A stretch of 64,000 nucleotides of DNA from Luteibacter yeojuensis. GTDB taxonomy: Bacteria; Pseudomonadota; Gammaproteobacteria; Xanthomonadales; Rhodanobacteraceae. Below the pieces are notes generated by a model that saw only the letters and a list, made by a program, of their open reading frames with translations, had not been told where the DNA came from and ran no database searches. The translations under genes and the position numbers were made by a program. The stretch lies in contig NZ_JAAQTL010000001.1 of NCBI RefSeq assembly GCF_011742875.1, positions 3,230,867 to 3,294,866 on the forward strand. Direction: 5' to 3'. Shown in pieces: positions 15,115 to 23,375 of the stretch. Position 1 is the first letter of the stretch. Each line of letters begins with the position of its first letter.

Positions 15115-15279
15115 AGGGAACGGCACCTCGTCTGCGCGCTGGGCGAAAACCCCGAGTCTGCCCGGGCGGCGCACGCGCCGATATGGCCGTACATGCCAAC
15201 TTTGGCATCATTTACGCCACGAGTCCCTCCATGCCGATGCGCCCGCAGGCAGAGCACCACGCTTATTCCTCAGGCGTGC

Positions 15280-15684
15280 CTAGGGCGTTCCCGGGGCAGG
15301 CTTGTACGGAACGAACGGCCCGAGGATCGCGAAGCCGCGCGATCCGCCGCCGTACCGGTCCACCATGTTCACCGTGTCCATGTCGCACAGCTGCGAACCG
15401 AAGGTATGCGTGACCGGAACGTTGTCGGCATCCAGCGAGTTGGCTCCGGATTTGAGCTGGTTGACGTAGTAAGTGTTGCCGACCCGGTAAACGATGGTCG
15501 TCTTCTCGATCACCTGGGAATCGTTGACGTCGGAAAGGCTGATGCATCGCTGCGGCTTGCCAGCGACGCGACCCTTGGTGATGTTGGCCAGCTGGGTGGC
15601 CGGATCGTCCTTGCGGGCCCAGGCGGGTCCGACGATGCCGGCTCCCAGAGCCAGCGCGATCAGGAAACGGGCAGGCGAAGTCAT
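15280..15684 (-). CDS. Secreted hypothetical protein
   Basis: This 134-residue protein has a clear Sec signal peptide (RFLIALALGAGIVGPAWA, cleavage near residue 23). The mature part has two cysteines (PQRCISLSD and QLCDMDTVN), which could form a disulfide, and a central block TTIVYRVGNTYYVNQLKSG. I do not recognise a family with a known function. It is expressed alone, 83 bp from the DsbG-like gene, whose product could act on its cysteines; that link is only suggestive. Confidence 0.75.
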   Translation of the reverse strand: MTSPARFLIALALGAGIVGPAWARKDDPATQLANITKGRVAGKPQRCISLSDVNDSQVIEKTTIVYRVGNTYYVNQLKSGANSLDADNVPVTHTFGSQLCDMDTVNMVDRYGGGSRGFAILGPFVPYKPAPGTP

Positions 15685-15767
15685 GGGGGAGACTCCTATC
15701 GCTTAGTGACGCCAGCGGTCGCAATTGTGCCGCGGGCGCGAAGGTCCGTTCAAGCCGGACGCCGTAC

Positions 15768-16346
15768 TCACTTGGGCCCGAAGAGACCCTCCAGGTTCCC
15801 GTCCCGCGGCAGACCGTTGAGCCGCACCAGCTTGCCGTCAGGTCCCGTCGTGATGATCCCCGGCGTGCCCTGGAAGCCGAGGGCGAGCATGAGCATCTGG
15901 TTCCGGTCGAGCTGGCCCTGGATCTTCGGCGAAATGGACGGGGCCGGTGCGATGCCTCCCTGGGAAAAGGTCGTTTCGTTCTTCGTCAGGGCGGCGGACG
16001 GATCGGCGGCGCCAAGGATGGATGCGACCTTGTTGGGACTGTCTTCGCTGATCACCCCGACGAGGAGATTGCGGATCTGTACCTTGCCCGCCTTTACCCA
16101 GGGCTGTGCCGCGACCCAGAAATCATGGCAATACGGGCAGTTCGGATCCGTGAAGGCATACACGATGCGGGGAGCGTCGGCCTTTCCATCGCGGACCCAG
16201 TCGGCGTCGGACAGCGTCTTCATGACCTGGTCCGCCACCGATGCTACCGGCGGCTTGGCCGGACGTTCGGCGGCGAAGCCGCCACCCGCCATCAGGAGGG
16301 CGGCGACGGCGAAGAGGGATCGGGCACGGAGCCGTGCTTTGGTCAT
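15768..16346 (-). CDS. DsbC/DsbG-like thiol:disulfide interchange protein
   Basis: This periplasmic thioredoxin-fold protein of 192 residues has a signal peptide (SLFAVAALLMAGGGFAA). The active site Cys70-Pro-Tyr-Cys73 lies in TDPNCPYCHDFW, and the cis-proline loop is FQGTPGIIT. It resembles the catalytic half of DsbG. At this length it lacks most of the N-terminal dimerisation domain of canonical DsbC/DsbG (about 240 residues), so it may be monomeric and not an efficient isomerase. The ATG at 16346 is preceded by AAAGG; 12 further upstream codons are open but improbable. Confidence 0.85.
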   Translation of the reverse strand: MTKARLRARSLFAVAALLMAGGGFAAERPAKPPVASVADQVMKTLSDADWVRDGKADAPRIVYAFTDPNCPYCHDFWVAAQPWVKAGKVQIRNLLVGVISEDSPNKVASILGAADPSAALTKNETTFSQGGIAPAPSISPKIQGQLDRNQMLMLALGFQGTPGIITTGPDGKLVRLNGLPRDGNLEGLFGPK

Positions 16347-16435
16347 GGCAATGCCTTTCGTTTCATCCTGGGAGGAACACAAGCAGACCGGAGCGCCCGT
16401 CCATTCCTTTCAAACTTGCCTGTAGCCCCGCGGGA

Positions 16436-17149
16436 TCAGGGCCCGACGGCCACCGACCTGGCGGCTCGTTCGATCAGGTCGGCGACGTCCTTCGGGCGCG
16501 ATCGGTAGACGGCATGGCTGGCGCCCGGAACTTCGACGGTGACGCTGCGAGCCCGCCGGGCATACATGCGCTCCAGGTCGGGACTCAGGACCTTGTCCGC
16601 GCCGGCCACCATGTACCAGCTCGGCTTGTCTTTCCAGGCCGGTCGTGTCGCGGGCGTCTCGAAGACGCTTAGCGCCGTGGGAACCTGCGCGTTGGCCTCG
16701 AACCGGGCCGTCGCAGGGTCGAGGTCGGCCGCGTAGTCTTCCATATACATCGCGGGTTCGAAATACAGGAAGCCGTCGGTCGTCTCGCGCACGTCCTTGC
16801 CGGCGTGGCTGGTGGCGTTGACGAATCGCCGATCGTTATCGAGGGGCGTCTCACCCTCGTCGAGCGCATGCGCCGCGATATAGACCAGGGCCTTGACCTT
16901 GGGATCGTTACCGGCGGCGGTGACGATCGCGCCGCCGTAGCAATGGCCAACCAGTACGACGGGGTCCGTCTGCAGGGCCACTATGCGTTCGACCGCGGCG
17001 AGGTCCGCTTCGAACGAGGTGAGCGGATGCTGTGCGACGACCACCCTGTAGCCGGCATCTATCAGTCGGTCATGGACCGGACGCCAGCCGCTTCCGTCCA
17101 CCCAAGCGCCGTGCACGAGGACGATGGTGGGTTTGCTGTCGGCCTGCAT
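16436..17149 (-). CDS. Alpha/beta hydrolase with cysteine at the nucleophile elbow
   Basis: This 237-residue alpha/beta-hydrolase resembles the esterase/salicylate-binding group. It has the oxyanion region VLVHGAWVDGSGW and the elbow LVGHCYGGAIVTAA, where Cys70 replaces the usual serine of GxSxG. The candidate acid is near DKVLSPDLE, and the histidine is in VPGASHAVYRSRP. Cysteine nucleophiles occur in dienelactone hydrolases, but this protein otherwise looks like the serine type. Start ATG 17149 has GGAGAGC upstream. The substrate is unknown, and no operon partner is evident. Confidence 0.85.
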   Translation of the reverse strand: MQADSKPTIVLVHGAWVDGSGWRPVHDRLIDAGYRVVVAQHPLTSFEADLAAVERIVALQTDPVVLVGHCYGGAIVTAAGNDPKVKALVYIAAHALDEGETPLDNDRRFVNATSHAGKDVRETTDGFLYFEPAMYMEDYAADLDPATARFEANAQVPTALSVFETPATRPAWKDKPSWYMVAGADKVLSPDLERMYARRARSVTVEVPGASHAVYRSRPKDVADLIERAARSVAVGP

Positions 17150-17317
17150 GCGTGCTCTCCGGATCGTCCACATCACGAACGATCAACCAGAAGGCGAACG
17201 CTTGCTAGCCGCATCTTGCGAACCACGACGGTGATCGCGTTGCACCAATGGCCGGATCACCGTGTTCGAAAAGGCGACGTCTTGCCATCGCAGCATGCTG
17301 TGAGCGCGGGTAACGCG

Positions 17318-17354
17318 CAGTCGTTGGCCGCGCCCTGCGCGCAGCCAACGACTG
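17318..17354 (-). terminator. Hairpin downstream of a small secreted protein gene
   Basis: CAGTCGTTGGC (17318-17328) pairs with GCCAACGACTG (17344-17354) around a 15-nt loop, beginning 6 bp after the stop of the minus-strand gene at 17361. There is no U-run on the minus strand, so it may be a Rho-dependent or RNA-stabilising hairpin rather than a classic intrinsic terminator. Confidence 0.45.
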
Positions 17355-17360
17355 CCTTAT

Positions 17361-17651
17361 TTACTTGCCCTCGGGAACGAGGTTGGCCAGCTTGCCCTTC
17401 TTGTCGAACTGGCAGGTGAAGTTCTTCTTGCCATCGATACCCGCATCGGCGGTGCCGGAAATCGAATAGCCGGAATCGCCCGCCTTGATCGGCTGCAACT
17501 GGATGTAATCGTTCTTCACGTCGAACTTGTCCGCGGCGGCGTCCAGGCAGCGGTTGGTCAGCTTGCCCGGGTCGGGCCGGTCGGAAGCAAAGGCTTGCGA
17601 GGTGAGGGCAAGGCCGAGGGAGGCGGCAAGCAACAGGGTGGAATGGCGCAT
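17361..17651 (-). CDS. Small secreted hypothetical protein
   Basis: This 96-residue protein has a Sec signal peptide (STLLLAASLGLALTSQAFA, cleavage around residue 22). The mature part is about 74 residues with two cysteines (LTNRCLDAA and NFTCQFDKK) that could pair, and alternating polar and aromatic positions suggesting a small beta fold. No family is recognised. It is a single gene, with a stable hairpin just after its stop. Confidence 0.75.
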   Translation of the reverse strand: MRHSTLLLAASLGLALTSQAFASDRPDPGKLTNRCLDAAADKFDVKNDYIQLQPIKAGDSGYSISGTADAGIDGKKNFTCQFDKKGKLANLVPEGK

Positions 17652-17743
17652 GGATCTTCTCCTAACAGACGCGTGACAGGGATCACTGCCGGATCGAGTC
17701 TGCCTTGCAATTCCTTGCGGCAGGATGAATCGGAGAGGCAGTG

Positions 17744-19975
17744 TCAGCGAACTTGAGACAACCGCGCATCGCGGTCTTTCGTGAGTTCACGCAGGATCTG
17801 CCCGGCCATCGCATGGATATCGCCGCTCGGCTCGGTGGGGTACGCCTTTTGCCCGCGCGCCCATGTCTCCCCAAACGCGTACCAGTCGATCCTCTCCGCT
17901 TTTCCACCCGTGTCCAGTGCTTTCTTCAGGGAGTCGAAATAGAGTTTCCATCGGGCGTAGTAATAGTCGCCGACAAGGCCCTGCCATTCGCGGCGGGCGT
18001 AGTCGGCGACGTCCGGCCGACCCCAGATCGTGATGAGCGAGCGTGCGTCGTAGTTGATCGCAGCCCACTCGTCGGGCGTTTTCGCATAGGTCTTGGCGCG
18101 AGCCAGCCAGGGACCGAGCATGAACTGCCGGTTAGTGCCCAGTACGGCGTCCAGCCGCTGCATCCAGTGCAGCCACTGCGCGGTGAGCCGATCGAATCCG
18201 GCCTTGTCGCGGGCTTCGAATGCCGCATTGATCTCCGGCAGGAGGACCCGGCTGCGCACCGCGAGAGCCTGGCGCGTGAGATCGGTCAGGTCGTGACGAT
18301 AGGCGCTGCTGTTGCGCAGCGCGGGAGCGACCTGGAGCAGTTCCGCCAGGGCATGTTCGATGCGATCGGGTGCATAGTCCAGCGGCAGCGTGTGCGCATA
18401 CAGGCTTGGCGCCAGTTCGAAATACCCGGTCTGGTACTTGCTGTCCCAGGTGGCCGGCAGGTCGTAGGCGGAGGTCTGCAAGATATGCCATGCCGCCACG
18501 GCATGTGGATCGGGTCTGGCACCGCCGTACCGGCGCCACGCCCACTGCCTGAACCATTCGTCGAGGTTCGCGGGTTCCTTGCGCCATGCCAGTTCGGTGA
18601 AGAAGGCCAGCGCCGCCGGATTGTTGTCGCTGGCTTCCGGCATCAGTGCCACGCCCGTCATCGCGTTGCGGGGCTTCTTCTTCCATTGCCAGAACCGCTC
18701 GTTCCACACCGAGAGGTTCGCGCCGATGTTGGTATGTCCGCCGAAGTTCCAGATCGTGCCGAAGGCATACGGCGTGTCCTTCCATTCGGTTTCCCGGTCG
18801 GTATCGGCCAGGGTGGCCTCGGATTCGCCGTCCACGATCAGTGCATGGGACTTGTCCAGGCCTTCGACGATCGGCGGGAGCGGATTGGTTTCCCATCCGA
18901 GCAGCACCCAGATGGCATCCGGATGGGCCCGGTTGAGCGCCGCCTGGATGCCCTTCGTGGCCGCGACGAGATCGATGCCGCCGTGGTCGCCGCCTTCGAT
19001 CCCTTCATGCAGCGGGTCCATCTTGTACATCCGGCTTTCGCCGAACAGCGCCGTCTGCGCGCGGTAGAACTCGGCCGCGACCCTGGCGAACCAGGGATCG
19101 TTCGGATCGAGCCAATCCGGCCGCTGGTAGCCGTCCCACTCGCCGGTGGGAACCACGTGGGCGCCCTTGTTACGTTTCGCGAAGCCCGGTGGCACCGTGC
19201 CGTAGAAGCCCGGAAACACCGGCATCATCCCCAGCTGGCGCAACCGGTCGGCCATCTTCCGGGCCAGCTCGGCCCGCCGGTCGATGACGCCCTGCGCGAT
19301 CGGCTCCGGCGAGCAGCACAGGTTTTGCAGCAGCCACCATGGCTGGTGAGCCGCCTGCGGAATCCAGCGAACCAGTTCGTCGCGGCCATAGCCGAATGTC
19401 TGGAAGGCTTCTTCGTAGACTTTCTCCTGGCCTTGATAGACGAGCACCTGGTTGATGCCGTGCAATGCCAATACGTCGATCTTGTGTTCCCAGTACTCCC
19501 AACTCGCGTAGGGTTCCGTGTAACCCTCGTCGACGTCGTTGAGGGCGAAGCGGTTCTGGCCGTTCGCCTCCTGGACGATCGGCTTCGCCGGAAGAGGCAA
19601 CGTGTCGGGAATATCCCGTTGTTCGCCGGCCAGCGTGATGTTGGCGTGCGCCACGTAGGCCAGGTACCAGCCGAAGCCGGCGATCAGGGTGGCGGGACTC
19701 GTGCCTTCGATGACCAGGCGGCGGTCCTGGCTGGAAATGCGGAAGAAGTCGCCTTGCCGGGGCCGGGCCACGGCGCGCAGGTCGACCTGGTTCGCATGGG
19801 CTTCGCCGATCAGGCGTACCAGGGCGTCGTGCGCCGGCGTCGTGTCGAAACTGGCGTATGCCGCCGCGGTCGGTACCACCGCAGGTTGCGCCTGGGCCGA
19901 CAGTGGCGATGCCAGCCACAACAGCGTGACCAGGCAAGAAACAGGTCCGAAGACCCCACGCATTCTCGAAAGCAT
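17744..19975 (-). CDS. Alpha-N-acetylglucosaminidase, GH89 (NAGLU-like)
   Basis: This exported glycosidase of 743 residues removes terminal alpha-linked N-acetylglucosamine, as human NAGLU does on heparan sulfate and bacterial GH89 enzymes do on mucin glycans. It has a signal peptide (PVSCLVTLLWLASPLSAQA), a small N-terminal domain, and the catalytic region with WEYWEHKIDVLALHGINQVL, MMPVFPGFYGTVP, YKMDPLHEG (candidate catalytic Glu) and WNFGGHTNIGANL. A helical C-terminal domain follows. The start chosen is ATG 19975; ATG 19963 would also leave the signal peptide. The open frame continues upstream through the regulator gene in another frame and is not coding there. It lies 35 bp after a MocR-type regulator on the same strand. 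Confidence 0.9.
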   Translation of the reverse strand: MLSRMRGVFGPVSCLVTLLWLASPLSAQAQPAVVPTAAAYASFDTTPAHDALVRLIGEAHANQVDLRAVARPRQGDFFRISSQDRRLVIEGTSPATLIAGFGWYLAYVAHANITLAGEQRDIPDTLPLPAKPIVQEANGQNRFALNDVDEGYTEPYASWEYWEHKIDVLALHGINQVLVYQGQEKVYEEAFQTFGYGRDELVRWIPQAAHQPWWLLQNLCCSPEPIAQGVIDRRAELARKMADRLRQLGMMPVFPGFYGTVPPGFAKRNKGAHVVPTGEWDGYQRPDWLDPNDPWFARVAAEFYRAQTALFGESRMYKMDPLHEGIEGGDHGGIDLVAATKGIQAALNRAHPDAIWVLLGWETNPLPPIVEGLDKSHALIVDGESEATLADTDRETEWKDTPYAFGTIWNFGGHTNIGANLSVWNERFWQWKKKPRNAMTGVALMPEASDNNPAALAFFTELAWRKEPANLDEWFRQWAWRRYGGARPDPHAVAAWHILQTSAYDLPATWDSKYQTGYFELAPSLYAHTLPLDYAPDRIEHALAELLQVAPALRNSSAYRHDLTDLTRQALAVRSRVLLPEINAAFEARDKAGFDRLTAQWLHWMQRLDAVLGTNRQFMLGPWLARAKTYAKTPDEWAAINYDARSLITIWGRPDVADYARREWQGLVGDYYYARWKLYFDSLKKALDTGGKAERIDWYAFGETWARGQKAYPTEPSGDIHAMAGQILRELTKDRDARLSQVR

Positions 19976-20010
19976 TGTCGCGCGCACCCTTTGCGAAGCC
20001 GACCGACACC

Positions 20011-21537
20011 TTAGCCTGACGGCGATGGAGAGGTTGTGTCCGACCTCTCGATCGCCAGATAGGCTTCCGCGAGCCGTTGTCCGGCTCTCCTGAGACTGGT
20101 CTCGGGCATCCCGGCGTAGCTGAGCACCAGCGTGACATGATCCGGCGGAATCCGGTGGAAGCGCTCGGCGGAACGAACGCGCACCCCCCGCGCCAGCGAC
20201 TCGGCCACCAATGACCCCGTGGCACTCCGCGGCAATCGTGGGAACTGCACGAAGAGCGATCCACCGGCCACCGAGCCCGTCACCGTCATGGCGTCGCCGA
20301 GGCGCACGTGCAGCGCGGCGTGCAAGGCGCGGTGGCGGGGAGCCAGGCCATGTGCGATGCGCCGCAGGTCGCGCAGGTACTGGCCGCTGGCGATGCATGC
20401 GGCGAGCACGTGCTGCTGCATCGAGATGCTGCCGCGATCGGCGAGCCATTTGATGCCGAGGAAGCGCTCGCGCAAGGACCGGGGAATGAGCATGTAGCCC
20501 AGCTGCAGCGCCGGAAACATCGAGCGTGCGAAGCTGCTCACGTGGATCACCCGGCCGTGGCGGTCCAGCGACCACAGCGACGCGCAGGTGCGCACGCCGA
20601 AACGGTGTTCGCAGTCGAAGTCGTCCTCCACCAGGCACGCGTCCTGCGCATAGGCCCATTGCAGGAGGGCCCTGCGCCGCCCCTCGCTCATCACCACGCC
20701 CGTGGGAAACTGGAAGGACGGCGACACGTTCATCAGCCGAACGCCGTCCAGGGCCGTGGCATGATCGTCGATATCCATGCCTCGAGGCCCCACCCGGCAG
20801 GGCACGACGCGCACTCCCATCGCCTCGTAGGTGTGGCGCACGCTCCAGTGGCAAGGTTCCTCGACACCCACGGCATCGCCTTCGTCGAGCAGCACGCGGG
20901 CGATGAGGTCGCGCGCCTGCTGGGCACCGCTCACGATGAGAATGTCTTCCGGATCGACGTCGATAGCGCGCTCGACGCGCAGATAACCGGCCACGGCTCT
21001 GCGCAGGTCGGCGGCACCTTGCAGTTCGGGGAAGTCGGGTGCGCTTCGACGGCGCAGCAGCGCCATCAGATTCTGCACCCACGCCTTGAGGCTGCGGGGG
21101 TCGGACTTCACGCGGGGCTGCGCAAGATCGATCACATCGCCTCCGGTCGAGGCCGTGTCCGCCTCCGGCGCGTCCGGAAGCCCGGCTCGCAGGGCGAGGC
21201 GGGACAGCCGCGGGCGCCCGGGTGGCTCGGCCCGTTCCTCCGCGAGCGTCTCGTGTGCGGACGTGCCGTGCGGGCGCGCGCTCACGTAAGTGCCGCTGCC
21301 CGAACGCGTTTCCAGGTAGCCCTCGCTTTCCAGCTGGTCGTAGGCCATCAGGACGACCGTACGCGACACCCCCAGGGCGATCGCCATCGAGCGGCTTCCG
21401 GGCAGGCACGCACCCACCTGGAAGCGCCCCGCCTCGATATCCCTCCGGATCGACTCGGCGACCTGGACGTACATCGGTTCGTCGTTTTCGCGGGATGGCT
21501 CGAAGTGGTCACATCGAAAAAGCTCGCGACCGGTCAT
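20011..21537 (-). CDS. MocR/PdxR-type GntR regulator with a degenerate aminotransferase domain
   Basis: This 508-residue regulator has an N-terminal GntR winged helix, about residues 22-90 (YVQVAESIRRDIEAGRF, LGVSRTVVLMAYDQLESEGY). The rest is a fold-type-I aminotransferase-like domain. Conserved parts include IVSGAQQARDLIARVLLDEGD, SPSFQFPTGVVMS and VEDDFDCEHRF. At the cofactor site the usual Ser-Lys is replaced by Ala337-Arg338 (VSSFARSMFPALQLGYM), so no Schiff base to pyridoxal phosphate is possible at that place. It is immediately upstream of the GH89 gene and probably co-transcribed with and regulating it. The ligand is unknown. Confidence 0.88.
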   Translation of the reverse strand: MTGRELFRCDHFEPSRENDEPMYVQVAESIRRDIEAGRFQVGACLPGSRSMAIALGVSRTVVLMAYDQLESEGYLETRSGSGTYVSARPHGTSAHETLAEERAEPPGRPRLSRLALRAGLPDAPEADTASTGGDVIDLAQPRVKSDPRSLKAWVQNLMALLRRRSAPDFPELQGAADLRRAVAGYLRVERAIDVDPEDILIVSGAQQARDLIARVLLDEGDAVGVEEPCHWSVRHTYEAMGVRVVPCRVGPRGMDIDDHATALDGVRLMNVSPSFQFPTGVVMSEGRRRALLQWAYAQDACLVEDDFDCEHRFGVRTCASLWSLDRHGRVIHVSSFARSMFPALQLGYMLIPRSLRERFLGIKWLADRGSISMQQHVLAACIASGQYLRDLRRIAHGLAPRHRALHAALHVRLGDAMTVTGSVAGGSLFVQFPRLPRSATGSLVAESLARGVRVRSAERFHRIPPDHVTLVLSYAGMPETSLRRAGQRLAEAYLAIERSDTTSPSPSG

Positions 21538-21595
21538 TTACGTTCCCCGTGACCCTGTCGACCATCTTGCCATGGCCGACCAGGGGAGCAACAAG

Positions 21596-23239
21596 ATGAA
21601 GGCAATTACGTTATCCGCACGCAAACTGTTGATGTCGATCGGTTGCATGGCCTGTCCTGTATTCGCCGGCGCCCATGGCATCGACGACCACAGCACCGAT
21701 CCCGCCTATGCGAAGTACTACCAGCAGCCGGTGAACTGGGGAGGGTGCCCGCCGTCGCTGTTCACCGACGGCACGACCATCCAATGCGCCCTGGTCACGG
21801 TGCCCGTCGACTGGGCCGACCCGGGGCAGGGCGACATCGCCATCGGCATCTCCAGGCCGCTCGATCCGCCGCCGCACAGCCGTCTCCTGCTGGTGAATGC
21901 GGGTGGCCCGGACAACTCCAGCGCTTCCATGGCGGAGATGCTGGAACAGCTGCATCCGGAAGTGCAGACCGGTCACCTCGTGGTCGGCGTCGACCTGCGC
22001 GGCATCACCGACGGCACCGGTACCCAGGTCAGTTGCGACTACGCACCGCGCAGCGGTGCCGAGAATTTCATGGACGGCGACAGCCGCAATCCCACGGTCG
22101 CCGGCGTGCGGGCGCAGCAGGACTGGTGGAACCGCTCGATGAGCGCCTGCCTGCAACAGCACGCGACCTTACTGAAGGGCATCAACACGCCCAATCATGT
22201 TCGCGACCTGAACCTGGTGCGCGCCATCCTCGGCTTCCGTCGCGCCGACCTGTTCGGCGTGTCGAGCGGCAGCAGCTTGATGGCTTATGCAACGCGCATG
22301 TTTCCCGGCATGTTCGAGCGCGTGGTGCTCGACAGCAACATGAACTGGGAACACCTCGACTGGCAGCGCCAGTCGCTCAAGCGCATGGCGATGGACCAGT
22401 TGAGCGTGCAGCAGGCCTTCATGCCGTTCATTGCGCGGCACGACGACCAGTTCCATATGGGTACGACGCCGCAACAGGTGCTGACGACGTTCCAGCGCAT
22501 CTACCGTGCCGCCTCGGAGCACCGCATGGGCAGCGTGACGCCGGACCAGGCATTGGGGGCGCTCGACGGCACCGGCATGTGGGTCTTCTGGGATCTGCTG
22601 GTGTCGCCCTCGCTGAGCGCGATGTCCCAGGCGCTGGATGGCGATCCCGCCCATATCGCCTATGCCGAGCAGATCGCCGCAATGACCTTTGCCGACCTGC
22701 GGACCCGGTCCAGCTTCAATCCCATGGCGTTCGCGCTGCAATGCAATGACTCCGGCTCGTCCGATCCGCGCGGTATCGCTCAGAAGATCGCCGACGTCCG
22801 CAGGTACTGGGCCATCGGTGCGTCCACGCTGGTGGACTACTGCCAGAACTGGCCCTGGCGCCCGGTCGTCGACCGCGCGCTGGAACGGCGTACCGTCGTA
22901 CACGGCCTGATGCTGCAGAACGAATTCGATCCGTCCACGCCCTATTCGGAAGCGTTCGAGGATCGCCTGACGAACGGCCGCGACGTCCGCATGGTGCTGG
23001 TAAACAACGGCGCGACACACGGCATCATGTTCGACGACAACACCTGCACGAACGACACGGAATTCGCTTATCTGAATTTCGGGGTCATGCCCGCCAGGGA
23101 TGTGGTCTGCCAGGCCGACCCGATGCACTCCTTCGCCATGCACGACAGCGTGACCTACGAATACGGCTTTCCCGCCACCGGGTGGTGGTTGCCGCTGCCG
23201 CCGATCGTCCAGCAGGTGAGCTGGCCGCTGGTTCCCTGA
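21596..23239 (+). CDS. Secreted alpha/beta hydrolase, S33 (tripeptidyl aminopeptidase-like) family
   Basis: This exported hydrolase of 547 residues has a signal peptide (KLLMSIGCMACPVFAGA). It resembles SCO7095/TAP-type S33 peptidases: VTVPVDWADPGQGDIAI, LLLVNAGGPDNSSASM, VVGVDLRGITDGTG, and the nucleophile elbow LFGVSSGSSLMAYATRMFP with Ser in GVSSG. The C-terminal domain contains LMLQNEFDPSTPYSEA (Asp) and NNGATHGIMFDDNTC (His). Start ATG 21596 has GGGGAG 8 nt upstream and starts the signal peptide cleanly; ATG 21572 lacks this. It is divergent from the MocR gene and is followed by a strong terminator. Confidence 0.85.
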   Translation: MKAITLSARKLLMSIGCMACPVFAGAHGIDDHSTDPAYAKYYQQPVNWGGCPPSLFTDGTTIQCALVTVPVDWADPGQGDIAIGISRPLDPPPHSRLLLVNAGGPDNSSASMAEMLEQLHPEVQTGHLVVGVDLRGITDGTGTQVSCDYAPRSGAENFMDGDSRNPTVAGVRAQQDWWNRSMSACLQQHATLLKGINTPNHVRDLNLVRAILGFRRADLFGVSSGSSLMAYATRMFPGMFERVVLDSNMNWEHLDWQRQSLKRMAMDQLSVQQAFMPFIARHDDQFHMGTTPQQVLTTFQRIYRAASEHRMGSVTPDQALGALDGTGMWVFWDLLVSPSLSAMSQALDGDPAHIAYAEQIAAMTFADLRTRSSFNPMAFALQCNDSGSSDPRGIAQKIADVRRYWAIGASTLVDYCQNWPWRPVVDRALERRTVVHGLMLQNEFDPSTPYSEAFEDRLTNGRDVRMVLVNNGATHGIMFDDNTCTNDTEFAYLNFGVMPARDVVCQADPMHSFAMHDSVTYEYGFPATGWWLPLPPIVQQVSWPLVP

Positions 23240-23304
23240 GTCTCCCAGTCTCGCGTCCAGACGGGACGGACGAAGGGGGCGGCGTTGCACCGCCCTCTCC
23301 TTTA

Positions 23305-23348
23305 GCAAGGTGTGGCCTGTTGTCGGCTCGCACCTTGCTCTTTTTTTT
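23305..23348 (+). terminator. Rho-independent terminator after the S33 peptidase gene
   Basis: GCAAGGTG (23305-23312) pairs with CACCTTGC (23331-23338), followed by TC and eight T residues. A second GC-rich hairpin lies just upstream (23274-23300) with a weaker tail. Together they separate the peptidase from nhaA. Confidence 0.75.
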
Positions 23349-23375
23349 GCGCGGGTTTGCAAGACCGAATAAGGA

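Noticed and set aside
13813-16425. 870-residue plus-strand open frame
   Set aside because: It spans four well-supported minus-strand genes and has shadow composition.
17744-21409. A single 1221-residue minus-strand reading frame covering GH89 and the region upstream
   Set aside because: The upstream part is the regulator gene read in the wrong frame. The GH89 signal peptide at 19975 shows the real start.
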